Shown: positions 15,522 through 25,800, counted from the first letter of the stretch. The stretch: 64,000 nucleotides of DNA from Phenylobacterium glaciei (GCF_016772415.1 NZ_JAGSGD010000001.1:868001-932000), one strand, 5' to 3'. Made by a program: numbers and translations. Notes: generated from the sequence alone by a model not told the origin.

Positions 15522-16733
15522 TCAGCTGTTGTTGGTCAGGTCGGGCAGACCCAGGATGCGCTTGGAAATGATGTTGCTCTGCACTTCCTGGCTGCCGCCA
15601 TAGATGGTGGTGGCCTTGCCGCCGAGCCAGCCGCGCACGGCCATCAACTCCTCGGCGGAGAAGTCCTCGCCGCCCCAGCCCAGGCCCTGGTGACCCATGA
15701 TCTCCAGGGTCAGTTCTGCGCGCTGCTGCATCCAGTGGGTGCCGGCGTTCTTCATGATCGAGGTCGCCGAGGACGGACCGGAATTGGACCGGGATTCCAT
15801 CATCGAGCGCACGGCGGTCTGCTGGAAGGCGCGGCCCTCCATCTCGTTCATGATCAGGCGCGTGCGCAGGTCGCTGTCGGACAGGCGTCCGTCATCTTCC
15901 GTACCCACATAGTCCTTGGCCATCTGCACGATGCCGCGGCCGCCCATGCCGAACCCGCCGCCGCCACCGGCGCCGGACAGTCCGCCACGCTCATGCTGAA
16001 GCAGGCGCTTGGCGATGGTCCAGCCGCCGTTCAGCGGACCCACCAGGTTCTTCTTGTCGGCGATCGCGTCGGTGAAGAAGGTTTCGCAGAAAGGAGAGTT
16101 GCCGGCGATCAGAGGAATCGGACGGACTTCGACGCCCGGCTGATGCATCGTGAACAGGACGAAGGAGATGCCTTCATGCTTCTTCGAAGTATCCGTGCGG
16201 ACCAGGCAGAAACACCAGTCAGCGAATTGTGCGCCGCTCGTCCAGATCTTCTGGCCGTTAATGACGAAGTGATCGCCCTTGTCTTCAGCCTTGCACTGAA
16301 GACTGGCAAGGTCAGAGCCGGCGCCCGGCTCGGAGAAGCCCTGGCACCATTGCAGCTCACCCTTCACGATCGGCGGGATGTGTTCCTGCTTCTGCGCTTC
16401 CGTGCCGTATTCCAGCAGGGTGGGGCCAAACATCATCACGCCCATGCCGCCGATGGGGTTATAGGCCCCGGCGCGGGAGAGCTCCTGCTGGATCACGCGG
16501 GCCTCGGCGCCCGACAGGCCGCCGCCGCCATAGGCCGCGGGCCAGGTGGGAACGCCCCAACCCTTCTCGCCCATGGCCTTGCGCCAGGCTTCTTGCTCGG
16601 GGGAGGGCGTGGAACGCTCTTCCCGCATCATCGGGTTGGGGGCGCCCTTGAGGCCCGCGGGGAAGTTCGCCGCGATCCACTCCTTGGCCTCCGTGCGCAG
16701 GGCGTCCAGGTCGCCGCCGCCAAAGTCTGCCAT
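15522..16733 (-). CDS. Acyl-CoA dehydrogenase (long type, paralog 1)
   Basis: 403 residues; begins MADFGGGDLDALR, a start shared with the three genes upstream. FAD/substrate signatures: WCQGFSEPGAGSDLASLQ, NGQKIWTSGAQFADWCFCLVRT, and the C-terminal YGGSQEVQSNIISKRILGLPDL. The residue at the MCAD catalytic-Glu position (YEGT) is Gly here, so the base must come from elsewhere, as in IVD/LCAD-type enzymes. It should oxidise an acyl-CoA to the 2-enoyl-CoA with FAD, passing electrons to ETF. Substrate unknown. Confidence 0.9.
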   Translation of the reverse strand: MADFGGGDLDALRTEAKEWIAANFPAGLKGAPNPMMREERSTPSPEQEAWRKAMGEKGWGVPTWPAAYGGGGLSGAEARVIQQELSRAGAYNPIGGMGVMMFGPTLLEYGTEAQKQEHIPPIVKGELQWCQGFSEPGAGSDLASLQCKAEDKGDHFVINGQKIWTSGAQFADWCFCLVRTDTSKKHEGISFVLFTMHQPGVEVRPIPLIAGNSPFCETFFTDAIADKKNLVGPLNGGWTIAKRLLQHERGGLSGAGGGGGFGMGGRGIVQMAKDYVGTEDDGRLSDSDLRTRLIMNEMEGRAFQQTAVRSMMESRSNSGPSSATSIMKNAGTHWMQQRAELTLEIMGHQGLGWGGEDFSAEELMAVRGWLGGKATTIYGGSQEVQSNIISKRILGLPDLTNNS

Positions 16734-16777
16734 TTTAGAAAGTCTCCTTGAAAATCAGGTCGTTCAAAACATGTTGC

Positions 16778-16830
16778 CCTTCTCCCCTTGCGGGAGAAGG
16801 ACGACCGTGGGGCGTCGCGCGCGACGCCCC
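16778..16830. terminator. Two adjacent hairpins between dehydrogenase genes
   Basis: The first has arms CCTTCTCCC/GGGAGAAGG (16778-16800). The second is a perfect 22-base palindrome, arms GGGGCGTCGCG and its complement (16809-16830). Neither has a clear T run, so they may be processing or attenuation structures rather than true terminators. Confidence 0.45.
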
Positions 16831-16835
16831 CAGTA

Positions 16836-18053
16836 TCAGTGCTGCAGGATGTGGTCCGGCAGGCCCAGGATCCGCTTGGAGATGATGTTGTTCTGCACCT
16901 CGTTGGATCCTCCATAGATCGAACCCGCCTTGCCGGAAAGCCAGCCACGCACGGCGGTCAGTTCCTCGGCCGTGAAATTCGCGCCTTCCCAGCCCAGGCC
17001 CTGGTTGCCCATGAACTCCAGGGTCAGCTCGGCCCGGTCCTGGGCGACCTTCATGTTGGCGTTCTTCATGATCGAGGTGGCGGCCGACGGACCCGAATTG
17101 CTGCGGGATTCCAGGGCCGCGCGGCGCACGGTCAGTTGCAGGGCGCGCTGGTCGATCTCGTTGGCGATGATGCGGTGGCGCAGATCGCTGTCGGCCAGAC
17201 GGCCCTGGGCGTCCTCACCCACATACTTCTTGGCCACCACGCCCAGGATGTCGGCCTTGGAGCGGTTACCGCCCTCGCCCTGCCGACCGCCCATGCCCGA
17301 ACGCTCATGCTGCAGCAGCCGCTTGGCCACCGTCCAGCCGCCGTTCAGCGGGCCGATCAGGTTTTCCTTGGGCACCTTCACGTCGGTGAAGAAGGTTTCG
17401 CAGAACGGCGAAGAGCCGGCGATCAGGCGGATCGGACGAACCTCGACGCCCGGCTGGTGCATCTCGAAGACCACGAAGGAAATGCCTTCGTGCTTCTTGG
17501 AGCTGTCGGTGCGGACCAGGCAGAAGATCATGTCGGCGTATTGGCCGCCACTCGTCCAGATCTTGCTTCCGTTCACCAGGAAATGGTCGCCCTTGTCTTC
17601 AGCTTTCGTCTGAAGAGAGGCCAGATCAGAGCCGGCGCCGGGCTCGCTGAAACCTTGGCACCAACGCACCTTACCGGTGACGATGTCGGGGATATACTTA
17701 CGCTTCTGTTCCTCGGTGCCGTATTCCAGCAGGGTGGGACCGAACATGCCCACGCCCATGCCGCCGATCGGGTTCACGGCGCCGATCTTGGCCATCTCCG
17801 AGGCCAGCACGCGGGCCTCGCCGGCCGACAAGCCGCCGCCGCCATAGGCCGCCGGCCAGGTGGGAACGCCCCAGCCCTTGGCGCCCATGCGCTCCTTCCA
17901 CACGGCGTAGTCGCCGGTGGGGGCCTCGGGGCTCATCGCCGCGGCCTGCAGGGCCTCCGGATCCTTGCCCAGGGACGCGGGGAAATTCGCCTCGAGCCAT
18001 GCGCGCGCATCGGCGCGGAAAGCGTCTAGATCAGCACCACCGAAATCAGCCAT
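16836..18053 (-). CDS. Acyl-CoA dehydrogenase (long type, paralog 2)
   Basis: 405 residues, closest in pattern to the gene downstream of it. Starts MADFGGADLDAFR. Contains WCQGFSEPGAGSDLASLQ, NGSKIWTSGGQYADMIFCLVRT and YGGSNEVQNNIISKRILGLPD. Gly replaces the MCAD-type catalytic Glu in the C-terminal signature. Separated from the next gene by two hairpins and from the upstream gene by a short lower-GC spacer, so transcript levels may differ along the cluster. Confidence 0.9.
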   Translation of the reverse strand: MADFGGADLDAFRADARAWLEANFPASLGKDPEALQAAAMSPEAPTGDYAVWKERMGAKGWGVPTWPAAYGGGGLSAGEARVLASEMAKIGAVNPIGGMGVGMFGPTLLEYGTEEQKRKYIPDIVTGKVRWCQGFSEPGAGSDLASLQTKAEDKGDHFLVNGSKIWTSGGQYADMIFCLVRTDSSKKHEGISFVVFEMHQPGVEVRPIRLIAGSSPFCETFFTDVKVPKENLIGPLNGGWTVAKRLLQHERSGMGGRQGEGGNRSKADILGVVAKKYVGEDAQGRLADSDLRHRIIANEIDQRALQLTVRRAALESRSNSGPSAATSIMKNANMKVAQDRAELTLEFMGNQGLGWEGANFTAEELTAVRGWLSGKAGSIYGGSNEVQNNIISKRILGLPDHILQH

Positions 18054-18123
18054 TTAAAATTCTCCCTGAATTCAAAATCTTAGCTATCAGTATAACACAA
18101 AACACGCCCGTTCGGAGTCCCCG

Positions 18124-19335
18124 TTACTTGGGGTCGGGTAAAGCCAGCACGCGCTTGGACACCACGTTGAGATTGATCTCCGAGGTGCCGCCCTCGATGG
18201 AGTTGCCCTTCGAGCGCAGCCAGGCGCGCACGGTGGCCAGTTCGTTACCCTCGAAGCCCTCGCCCTCCCAGCCCAGGCCGCTGTGACCCATGGCCTCGAC
18301 CATCAGCTCGTTGCGGTCCTGGGCGATCTTGGCGCCGGCGTACTTCATGATCGAGGTGGCCGAGGAGGGGCCCTGGTTCGAGCGGGCCTCGTCGGCCGCC
18401 CGGCGGACCGTCAGCTGGAAGGCGCGGGTCTCCATCAGGTGATCGGTGATCCGCCGGCGCAGGTCAGTGTCGGCCAGCACGCCGTCCTCGTCGACGCCCA
18501 CATAGTGCTTGGCCGCCTCGTTGACGGTCATGGTCGCCTGGGCCGCGCCCAGATTGCCGCCGCCGAGACCTGCCGAGATGTTGTCGCGCTCGAACTGCAG
18601 CAGGCGCTTGGCCACCGTCCAGCCGCCGTTCAGCGGGCCAAACAGCTGGTCCTTGGGCACCTTCACGTCGGTGAAGAAGGTCTCGCAGAACGGCGAGGTG
18701 CCGTTGATCAGCTTGATGGGCCGCACCTCGACGCCGGGCGCGGTCATGTCGATCAGCAGGAAGCTGATGCCCTCATGCTTCTTTGAGGTATCGGTACGTA
18801 CCAGACAGAAGCAACGGTCAGCCAGATTTGCGCCAGAAGTCCAAATCTTTGAACCATTTACCAGCCAGTGGTCGCCCTTGTCCTCGGCCCGAGTTTGAAG
18901 ACTCGCAAGGTCCGAGCCCGAGCCCGGCTCGGAATAGCCCTGGCACCAGCGGACCTCGCCCTTGATGATCCCCGGCAGGTGCTGGGCCTTCAGCTCCTCG
19001 GTGCCGTACTCCACCAGGGTGGGGCCGAACATCATCACCCCCATGCCGCCGATGGGGTTGCGGGCGCCGATGGCGGCCATCTCCTCGGCCAGCACCCGGG
19101 CTTCCGCGCGGGAGAGGCCGCCGGCGCCGTATTGGGCGGGCCAGGTGGGCGTGCCCCAGCCCTTGGCGCCCATGGCTTCGCGCCACGCCTTGGCGTCGGG
19201 GGTCTCGGTCCCGCCCATCGCCGCGGCCATCTGGGCGGCCGGATTCTTCTTCAGGGAGTCAGGGAAGTTCGCCTCGAGCCAAGCCTTGGCCTCGCTGCGG
19301 AACGCGGTGGTGTCTTCGCCGCCGAAATCGGCCAT
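18124..19335 (-). CDS. Acyl-CoA dehydrogenase (long type, paralog 3)
   Basis: 403 residues from ATG 19335; an in-frame start 33 bases further upstream is rejected because all paralogs begin MADFG at this position. Signatures WCQGYSEPGSGSDLASLQ, NGSKIWTSGANLADRCFCLVRT and GGTSEINLNVVSKRVLALPDPK. A short stretch at about 18780-18915 uses AT-richer codons than the rest of the gene, and similar patches lie at the same place in two paralogs. Confidence 0.9.
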   Translation of the reverse strand: MADFGGEDTTAFRSEAKAWLEANFPDSLKKNPAAQMAAAMGGTETPDAKAWREAMGAKGWGTPTWPAQYGAGGLSRAEARVLAEEMAAIGARNPIGGMGVMMFGPTLVEYGTEELKAQHLPGIIKGEVRWCQGYSEPGSGSDLASLQTRAEDKGDHWLVNGSKIWTSGANLADRCFCLVRTDTSKKHEGISFLLIDMTAPGVEVRPIKLINGTSPFCETFFTDVKVPKDQLFGPLNGGWTVAKRLLQFERDNISAGLGGGNLGAAQATMTVNEAAKHYVGVDEDGVLADTDLRRRITDHLMETRAFQLTVRRAADEARSNQGPSSATSIMKYAGAKIAQDRNELMVEAMGHSGLGWEGEGFEGNELATVRAWLRSKGNSIEGGTSEINLNVVSKRVLALPDPK

Positions 19336-19419
19336 GGGAAAATCGCCTTTTCGAAAATCAGTCTTCAAGTGTCGTGAGCGCGCCGCCCTGAAATTGAGCG
19401 GCGCCCTGGATGTAAGCGC

Positions 19420-20643
19420 TTACTTCGGATCGGGTAGGCCCAGCACCCGCTTGGCCACCACATTGATGTTCACTTCTGTCGTCCCGCCCTCGATGGAGTT
19501 GCCCTTCGAGCGCAGCCAGCCGTGGGTCGCCGTCAGTTCGCCAGGCGTGAAAGCGTCGCCCTCCCAGCCCAGGCCCTGGTGACCCATGGACTCCACCATC
19601 AGCTCCGACCGCTCCTTGGCGAACTCGGCCGCCGCGAACTTGATGATCGAGGTCGCCGCCGACGGGCCATTGCTGGCCCTGGCTTCGGCAGCCGTCCGCG
19701 CGATGGTCATGCGCAGGCTGCGGAAATCCATCTCGTTCCTGGTGATCCGCTGGCGCAGGTCGCTATCGGCCAGTCTACCGGTGTCATCGGCGCCATTGTA
19801 ACTCTTGGCCACCACGGGCAGGTCCGCGGCCGAGCCTCCAGCCCCGCCACCGCCGCCGAAGCCGCCCGAAATGTTCTGCCGCTCGTACTGCAGCAGCCGC
19901 TTGGCGATCTCCCACCCGCCGTTGACCTGGCCCACCAGGTGGTCCTTCGGGATCTTCACGTCGGTAAAGAACGTCTCGCAGAACGGGCTCTCGCCCGAGA
20001 TCAGCTGGATCGGCCGCGTTTCGACCCCCGCCGTCCGCATGTCGATCAGCACGAAGCTGATCCCCTCATGCTTCTTCGAGGTATCGGTCCGCACCAGGCA
20101 GAAGCACCAGTCGGCCTTGTCGGCGTAGCTGGTCCACACCTTTTGGCCGTTGATCAGCCAGTGGTCGCCCTTGTCCTCGCAGCGGGTGGCGAGGCTGGCG
20201 AGGTCGGAGCCGGCGCCCGGTTCGGAGTAGCCCTGGCACCAACGGATCTCGCCGCGGACGATGGGGGGCAGGAAGGTCTTTTTCTGCTCCTCGGTGCCGT
20301 ATTCCAGCAGGACCGGGCCCAGCATCCAGATGCCGAAGGCCAGCACGCCGGGACGATAGCGGCCGGCGGCCAGCTCCTGGTCCAGAACCCGCGCTTCGGC
20401 GGGCGAGAGACCGGCGCCGCCGTATTCCTTAGGCCAGGTCGGGGTGGTCCAGCCCTTTGCGCCCATGCGCTGGGTCCAGACGGCCTGCGGGTCCGTGCCG
20501 CCGGCAAAGGCGCGGCCGCCCCAGACGGCTTCGGGATCGGTCTTGGCCTCAGGGTCGCGCAGCTCGGCCGGGTAGTTGGCCGCGAGCCAGGCGCGGGCGT
20601 CCGAACGGAACGCGTCGATGTCGCCAGCGCCGAAGTCGGCCAT
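19420..20643 (-). CDS. Acyl-CoA dehydrogenase (long type, paralog 4)
   Basis: 407 residues from ATG 20643 (MADFGAGDIDAFR), first gene of the five-gene run. Contains WCQGYSEPGAGSDLASLA, NGQKVWTSYADKADWCFCLVRT and GGTTEVNINVVAKRVLGLPDPK; a Gly-rich insertion (GGFGGGGGAGGSAAD) precedes the fourth helical bundle. Most similar in its C-terminus to paralog 3. The promoter of the cluster probably lies in 20644-20791, shared with the divergent DUF2156 gene. Confidence 0.9.
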   Translation of the reverse strand: MADFGAGDIDAFRSDARAWLAANYPAELRDPEAKTDPEAVWGGRAFAGGTDPQAVWTQRMGAKGWTTPTWPKEYGGAGLSPAEARVLDQELAAGRYRPGVLAFGIWMLGPVLLEYGTEEQKKTFLPPIVRGEIRWCQGYSEPGAGSDLASLATRCEDKGDHWLINGQKVWTSYADKADWCFCLVRTDTSKKHEGISFVLIDMRTAGVETRPIQLISGESPFCETFFTDVKIPKDHLVGQVNGGWEIAKRLLQYERQNISGGFGGGGGAGGSAADLPVVAKSYNGADDTGRLADSDLRQRITRNEMDFRSLRMTIARTAAEARASNGPSAATSIIKFAAAEFAKERSELMVESMGHQGLGWEGDAFTPGELTATHGWLRSKGNSIEGGTTEVNINVVAKRVLGLPDPK

Positions 20644-20791
20644 GGAATCCTCCCGAGGTCTCAAGCTTTTGCGCCCGCCACATTAGCGTCGGGCGCCTCA
20701 AGAGCAAGGAACGAAACGCTTGTTTGACCCGCCCTAAAGCTCAAAAACCGGCTATAAGACCGCCTGCCGTCAGGCGTCACACGGACCGCGA

Positions 20792-22468
20792 ATGAGATTT
20801 TGGCGAGAACTGAAGCCGGCGGCCTTCGCGGTCGCCCCCTTCATAAGTGCGGTCCTGATCCTGGCCGCCGGCGTCATGCTGGTGGCGTCAGGCGCGACGC
20901 CATCGGTCCCCGACCGCTTCCTGCGGCTCTATCAGGTGACGCCGGTCTATCTGATCGAGGTCAGCCACTTCCTTTCCAGCATCGTCGGCCTGACCCTGGT
21001 GATGTTGGCTTTCGGTTTGCGGGCCCGCCTGGGCGCCGCCTGGGGCGCGACCATGGGCGCCCTGCTGCTGGCCGCCCCGCTGTCCCTGCTGAAGGGCTTC
21101 GTCTGGGAGGAAACCGCGGCCCTGGTGGCGCTCGCCCTGATACTCTTGCCGTTCCGCGGCGCCTTCCCGCGCACCGCGCGGCTGTCGCGGATGGAGATCA
21201 CCCCGGGCTGGCTGGCTTCGGCCTTCGCGGCCCTGATGGGGGCGGGCCTGCTGGGCCTGTGGTCCTTCCAGCACGCCGACTACGCCGACCAGCCGTTCTG
21301 GCGGATGATGGTGGACGCCGACGCCGCCCGCTCGATCCGCGCCTGGGCCGGCGCCGCCATCGCGCTGTTCGCCTTTGGTCTGTGGCGGATGGTGTCGACG
21401 GCCGCCACGCCCCCGGTGGTGGGGGAAACCGACAACGATTTCCAGCGCGTGCGCCATATCCTGGCCAATGCCGAGGCCGCCGAGCCGGGTTCCAACCTCG
21501 CCCTGCTGGGGGACAAGCGGTTCCTGTTCTCAGCCAGTGGCGAGAGCTTCCTGATGTTCGGCGTTCGCGGTCGCTCCTGGATCGCCCTGGGCGCGCCCGT
21601 CGGCCGCCGGGACGAGCAGATGGAGCTGCTGTGGCGGTTCCGCGAACTGGCCGACGCCCACGCCGCGCGGCCGGGCATCTATGGCATCGGCGCCGAGCAC
21701 CTGCCGGAGGTGGTGGAGCTGGGCTTCTCCATCCAGAAGGTGGGTGAATCCGCCGCCGTGCCGCTGGAAAGCTTCCGCATCGAGGGCAAGCGGCGGGGCA
21801 ACCTGCGCCGCGCGTGGCGCAAGGCCGCCGAGGAGGGCGCGACCTTCGAGGTCCTGCCGCCCGAGGCGATCAGCGATATCATCCCCGAGCTGGCGGCGGT
21901 CTCCGACGTCTGGCTGGCCGACCATGCCGGCGGCGAGAAGGGCTTTTCCATGGGCGGCTTCCACCCGGGCTATGTCTCAGAATTCCCGGTGGCGGTGGTG
22001 CGCTTCGAAGGCGCCATCGTCGCCTTCGCCACCCTTTGGACCACGGCGGCCAAGAGCTCCTTCTCCATGGACCTGATGCGCTATGTGAACGCTGGGCCCA
22101 AGAACATCATGGACTATCTGTTCGTGGAGCTCATCGAGTGGGGCCGTATCCAGGGCTACCAGGCCTTCGAGTTCGGCATGGCGCCGCTGGCGGGTCTTGA
22201 GGACCGGCCGCTGGCGCCGATGATGTCGCGGGTCGGCAACCTGTTCTTCGAACGCGGCGAGGAGATCTACAATTTCCAGGGCGTCCGCCGGTACAAGGAC
22301 AAGTACGATCCGGTCTGGCAGCCCCGCTACATCGCCGCCCCGCGCAAGTGGGCCATCCCTCTGCTGCTGGCCGACGTCGGGCTGCTGTCCTCGGGCGGCG
22401 TCGCCGGTCTCGCCAAGCGTCCCGCCAAGAAGGCCGAGGAGCCTGAGGCTCCGCCGCTCGCGGCCTAA
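20792..22468 (+). CDS. DUF2156/MprF-like phosphatidylglycerol lysyltransferase-domain membrane protein
   Basis: 558 residues. Five to six hydrophobic segments (about 10-35, 52-75, 80-98, 105-125, 134-152, 183-203) are followed by a cytosolic GNAT-like DUF2156 domain (about 220-540), with PGSNLALLGDKRFLFS at its start and VELIEWGRIQGYQAFEFGMAPLAGLEDRP near its end. The latter matches the catalytic half of MprF/LPG synthase, which transfers an aminoacyl group from tRNA to phosphatidylglycerol. The flippase part is shorter than in MprF. Its stop TAA interlocks with the convergent gene's stop in CTAA 22465-22468. Confidence 0.82.
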   Translation: MRFWRELKPAAFAVAPFISAVLILAAGVMLVASGATPSVPDRFLRLYQVTPVYLIEVSHFLSSIVGLTLVMLAFGLRARLGAAWGATMGALLLAAPLSLLKGFVWEETAALVALALILLPFRGAFPRTARLSRMEITPGWLASAFAALMGAGLLGLWSFQHADYADQPFWRMMVDADAARSIRAWAGAAIALFAFGLWRMVSTAATPPVVGETDNDFQRVRHILANAEAAEPGSNLALLGDKRFLFSASGESFLMFGVRGRSWIALGAPVGRRDEQMELLWRFRELADAHAARPGIYGIGAEHLPEVVELGFSIQKVGESAAVPLESFRIEGKRRGNLRRAWRKAAEEGATFEVLPPEAISDIIPELAAVSDVWLADHAGGEKGFSMGGFHPGYVSEFPVAVVRFEGAIVAFATLWTTAAKSSFSMDLMRYVNAGPKNIMDYLFVELIEWGRIQGYQAFEFGMAPLAGLEDRPLAPMMSRVGNLFFERGEEIYNFQGVRRYKDKYDPVWQPRYIAAPRKWAIPLLLADVGLLSSGGVAGLAKRPAKKAEEPEAPPLAA

Positions 22469-22668
22469 CGCCCCGTCACCACGCCCAGCAGGTTCACCAG
22501 ATGGACCAGCAGGATCAGCACGCCGGCGGCCGCCGTCACCATGATCAGCCGGTGAGGCGCCATGCGCACGCCCTTCAGCGGGTTGGGCGGTTGGGCGCCG
22601 CGCCAGCCGGAGAAGATGGCGAGCGCCAGGAAGGCCGCGATCAGGGCCAGGGTCACGGGAAGCGTCAT
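22465..22668 (-). CDS. Small two-helix membrane protein
   Basis: 67 residues from ATG 22668, with hydrophobic segments at about 2-20 and 42-64 separated by a basic loop (KGVRMAPHR). An upstream in-frame start would add a non-hydrophobic leader and is less likely. Function unknown. It is divergent from podJ and its stop shares four bases with the stop of the DUF2156 gene. Confidence 0.65.
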   Translation of the reverse strand: MTLPVTLALIAAFLALAIFSGWRGAQPPNPLKGVRMAPHRLIMVTAAAGVLILLVHLVNLLGVVTGR

Positions 22669-22713
22669 GTGCGACGGCGTAGCGCAGGTGCGGACGCCCC
22701 GCAAAGACGATCG

Positions 22714-22880
22714 GATTCTTGACTGTCACCCATGCGCCATCCGTGTTCCCGCTTGGTTTCCCGGACAGTCCAGATCATCCACAGCCAATCGTCTCAGACG
22801 CTACATCTAGCGTTAACGTCGCGTTTACACCCCAAGGATCGGTGGCTAGCGTCCAAAGTCAGTCCTGCGGAGAACGATTC
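22714..22880 (+). promoter_or_regulatory. podJ upstream region with CtrA-like and GANTC sites
   Basis: TTAA-N7-TTTA at 22813-22827 differs by one base from the CtrA half-site pair TTAA-N7-TTAA. Two GATTC (GANTC, the CcrM methylation target) occur at 22714-22718 and 22876-22880. In Caulobacter podJ is cell-cycle controlled, and GcrA acts at methylated GANTC sites. Sites seen; function inferred. Confidence 0.4.
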
Positions 22881-22883
22881 GGT

Positions 22884-25800
22884 ATGAGCTCGGGGACGCC
22901 ATGGAGCGTCAAAGGGATCGACCCAAAAGCCCGGGAGGTCGCCAAGGACCTCGCCCGGCGCTCCGGCATGACTCTGGGTGAATGGCTGAATCGCATGATC
23001 CTCGAGGACGAGGGTCCTGAGGAAGTCACCTCTGAAACCTATTTCACCGAGCGCGCGGCCGACGAAGATGAGGTCGAACCCGTCAGGCCCGAAGCCTTCC
23101 TCGCCCCGGCGCCGCGGGAAGTCTTCCGCGACGAGCCGCTGCGTCATGACGCGCCCCGCACCGAGGCGCCGCGTCCGCAGGCGCCGCTCCGGCCGCCCGA
23201 GCCCGCCACCCGCTATGAGGCCCCTGAGCATCCCGCCGACGAGATCGGCCGGGTCACCCTGGCGCTGGATCGCCTGACCGACCGTATCGAGCATTCCGAG
23301 GGCCGCGCCGGCCTGGCCATCAGCGCCGTGGAACATTCCGTCCGCGACGCGCTTTCGCGCATCGAGATCGCCGAGCGTGAGAACGTCGCCGTCGCCGCCC
23401 GCTTCGAAGGCGCGGTGGACGAGGCGCGCACCGAGCAGACCCGGCTGGCCGAACGCCTGCGCCGGGTTGAGGGCGAGGCTGCCGGCCCGCGTTCCGCCGA
23501 GGCCCTGCGCGCCTTGGAACAGGCGCTCGGCAAGGTCGCCAACCATCTCTACGAAGGCGAGGCTCGGACCCGTGAGACCCTGACCGCCCTGCGCGAACGG
23601 GTCGACGAGGTCCAGACCCACGGCGGCGGCGGCGACCCTACCGTCGTCATCGAGGAAGTGGTCAGCCGGGTCGGTGACCGCCTGGCCGACGCCGAGGCCC
23701 GCACCGCGGCGGCCATGGAGGGGCTGAAGGACGCCTTCTCCAGCGTCGACGGCCGTCTTCGCGCGGTGGAGGGCGGCGCCTCGCCGGCCCTCGACCGCCG
23801 CCTGGAACAGCTCGCCGCCAATCTCAGCAGCCGGGTCGATGCCGCGCGCGGCGAGATCGCCCAGAAACTCCAGGTCTCCGCCGAGGGCCGCTTCGACCGC
23901 ATGGAGCGCAAGCTCGCCGAGATGAGCGATCACGTGCGCCTGGCCGAACAGCGCTCGGCCCAGGCGATCGAGAAAATGGGCCGGGAGGTGCTGACCGTGG
24001 CCGACAACCTCAACCGCCGTGTCCAGGCCACCGAACACCGCAGCGCCGACGCGATCGAAACGGTGGGCGGCGAAGTCGCCCGTATCGCCCAGGCGATGGA
24101 GAGCAAGCTGGGCCGCACCGACAGTGTTCACGCCGAGGCGCTGGAGCGTCTGGGCGCCGAGATCGGCCGCATCACCGAAAAGCTTTCCGAACGCATCGCC
24201 AACGCCGAGCGCCGTTCGGCCCAGGCCATTGACGATGTCGGCGAACAGGTGGCCCGGGTCACCGAGCGCATGAACCAGCGCAGCGAGCGCGCCTCCGACG
24301 ACCTGGTGGAGCGAATCCGCCAGAGCGAGGAACGCACCGCCCGCATGCTGGAGGAGGCTCGCGAGAAGATCGACGCGCGCCTGGGCGAGTCCCACCGCCG
24401 GCTGTCGGAACAGGTGGCCGCCGCCCCGACCGTGCGGGCGCCGATCGCCAAGCCGGAACCGCTGTCGCCCTTCGGCCCCGATCCCTTCCCCAGCTTCGGC
24501 CCCGCCGAGGGCGCCGCCGCCGATCCGCTGGCGCGCCAGGCCTTCTCAGCCCCGGAGACCGGCCCCGACGCGCCGGACGGCTTCCCGGGCCAGCCCTTCT
24601 CCAGCGAGCCCGAACGGCCGGCCTTCGACGCCGAGGACTTCGAGGCCGCCGACGGCTTCGCGCCCATCGGCGAACACGCCGACGAACACCAGGATGAAGA
24701 GCCGGTCGAGGAGGTCTATGAGGCCCCTATCGGCTCCAACACTGTGGCCGCGCCGCCTGAAACCGGCCGCCCGCTCTCTACTCGCGAAGTCATCGAGCAG
24801 GCCCGCGCCGCCGCCCGCGCCTCGGTGCAGAACGAAGGCAAGGGCAAGAGGGCCAAGGAACCCAAGACGGCCCGTCCGGAAAAGGCCGCCAAGGTCGCCA
24901 AGGAGCCGGGGACCTCGCTGTTCTCCAGCTTTGGCGCGCGACCCAAGCGTCGCGCCGGTTCGTCGCTGCAGACCGCCCTGATGGTGGTGGGCGGCGCGGC
25001 CTGCCTCAGCCTGGCCACCGCCAGCTTCATGCTGATGGATGGCAAACCCGGTGGCGCGCCTCCCAAGCGGGTCGCCGATGCGCTCGCCGCCATGAACGGC
25101 GGCAAGTCGCAGGAAATCATGGCCGCCGAGGCCGACACCACCCCCTTCGGCGACGGCCCCCGTGTGGCCATCGCCCTGTCGCCCCAGCCCATCGCGCCCG
25201 GGACCCCGCCGGTGGCCGACCTGGCCCAGCGCTTCGCAACCGCGGCTGCGGCGGTGGAGGCCAAGCAGGCCGGGGGGCTGGATCAGCTCAAGGCCGTCGC
25301 CAGTCTCGGCCACGCGCCCGCCCAGTTCTACCTCGCCAAGCTCTACGAGAACGGCACGGGCGGGGTGAAGAAGGACCTCATCGAGGCCCGCCGCTGGACC
25401 GAGCGCGCCGCCGAGGGCGGCGATCCCAAGGCGATGCACAACCTGGGCATCTCCTACATTTCCGGCGCCGGCGGCCCGAAGAACTCCACCACCGCGGCCC
25501 AGTGGTTCCGCCGCGCCGCCGACCTGGGCCTGGTGGACAGCCAGTACAATCTCGCGGCCCTCTACGAGCAGGGCCTGGGGGTCGGCCAGAACGCGGCGGA
25601 GTCCTACAAGTGGTATCTGGTCGCCGCTCGCACGGGCGACGGCGAGGCCCGCTCCAGCGCTCAGCGGGTGGCCGCCGGCCTCTCGCCCGACGCCCGCACC
25701 GTGGCCGAGCGCGCGGCCGCGGCGTTCCGCGCCAACACGCCCAACCCCTCGATCGCCCCGGCCACCGCCCTGGCGGCAGGCCCGGCCTCACCGACGGTCG

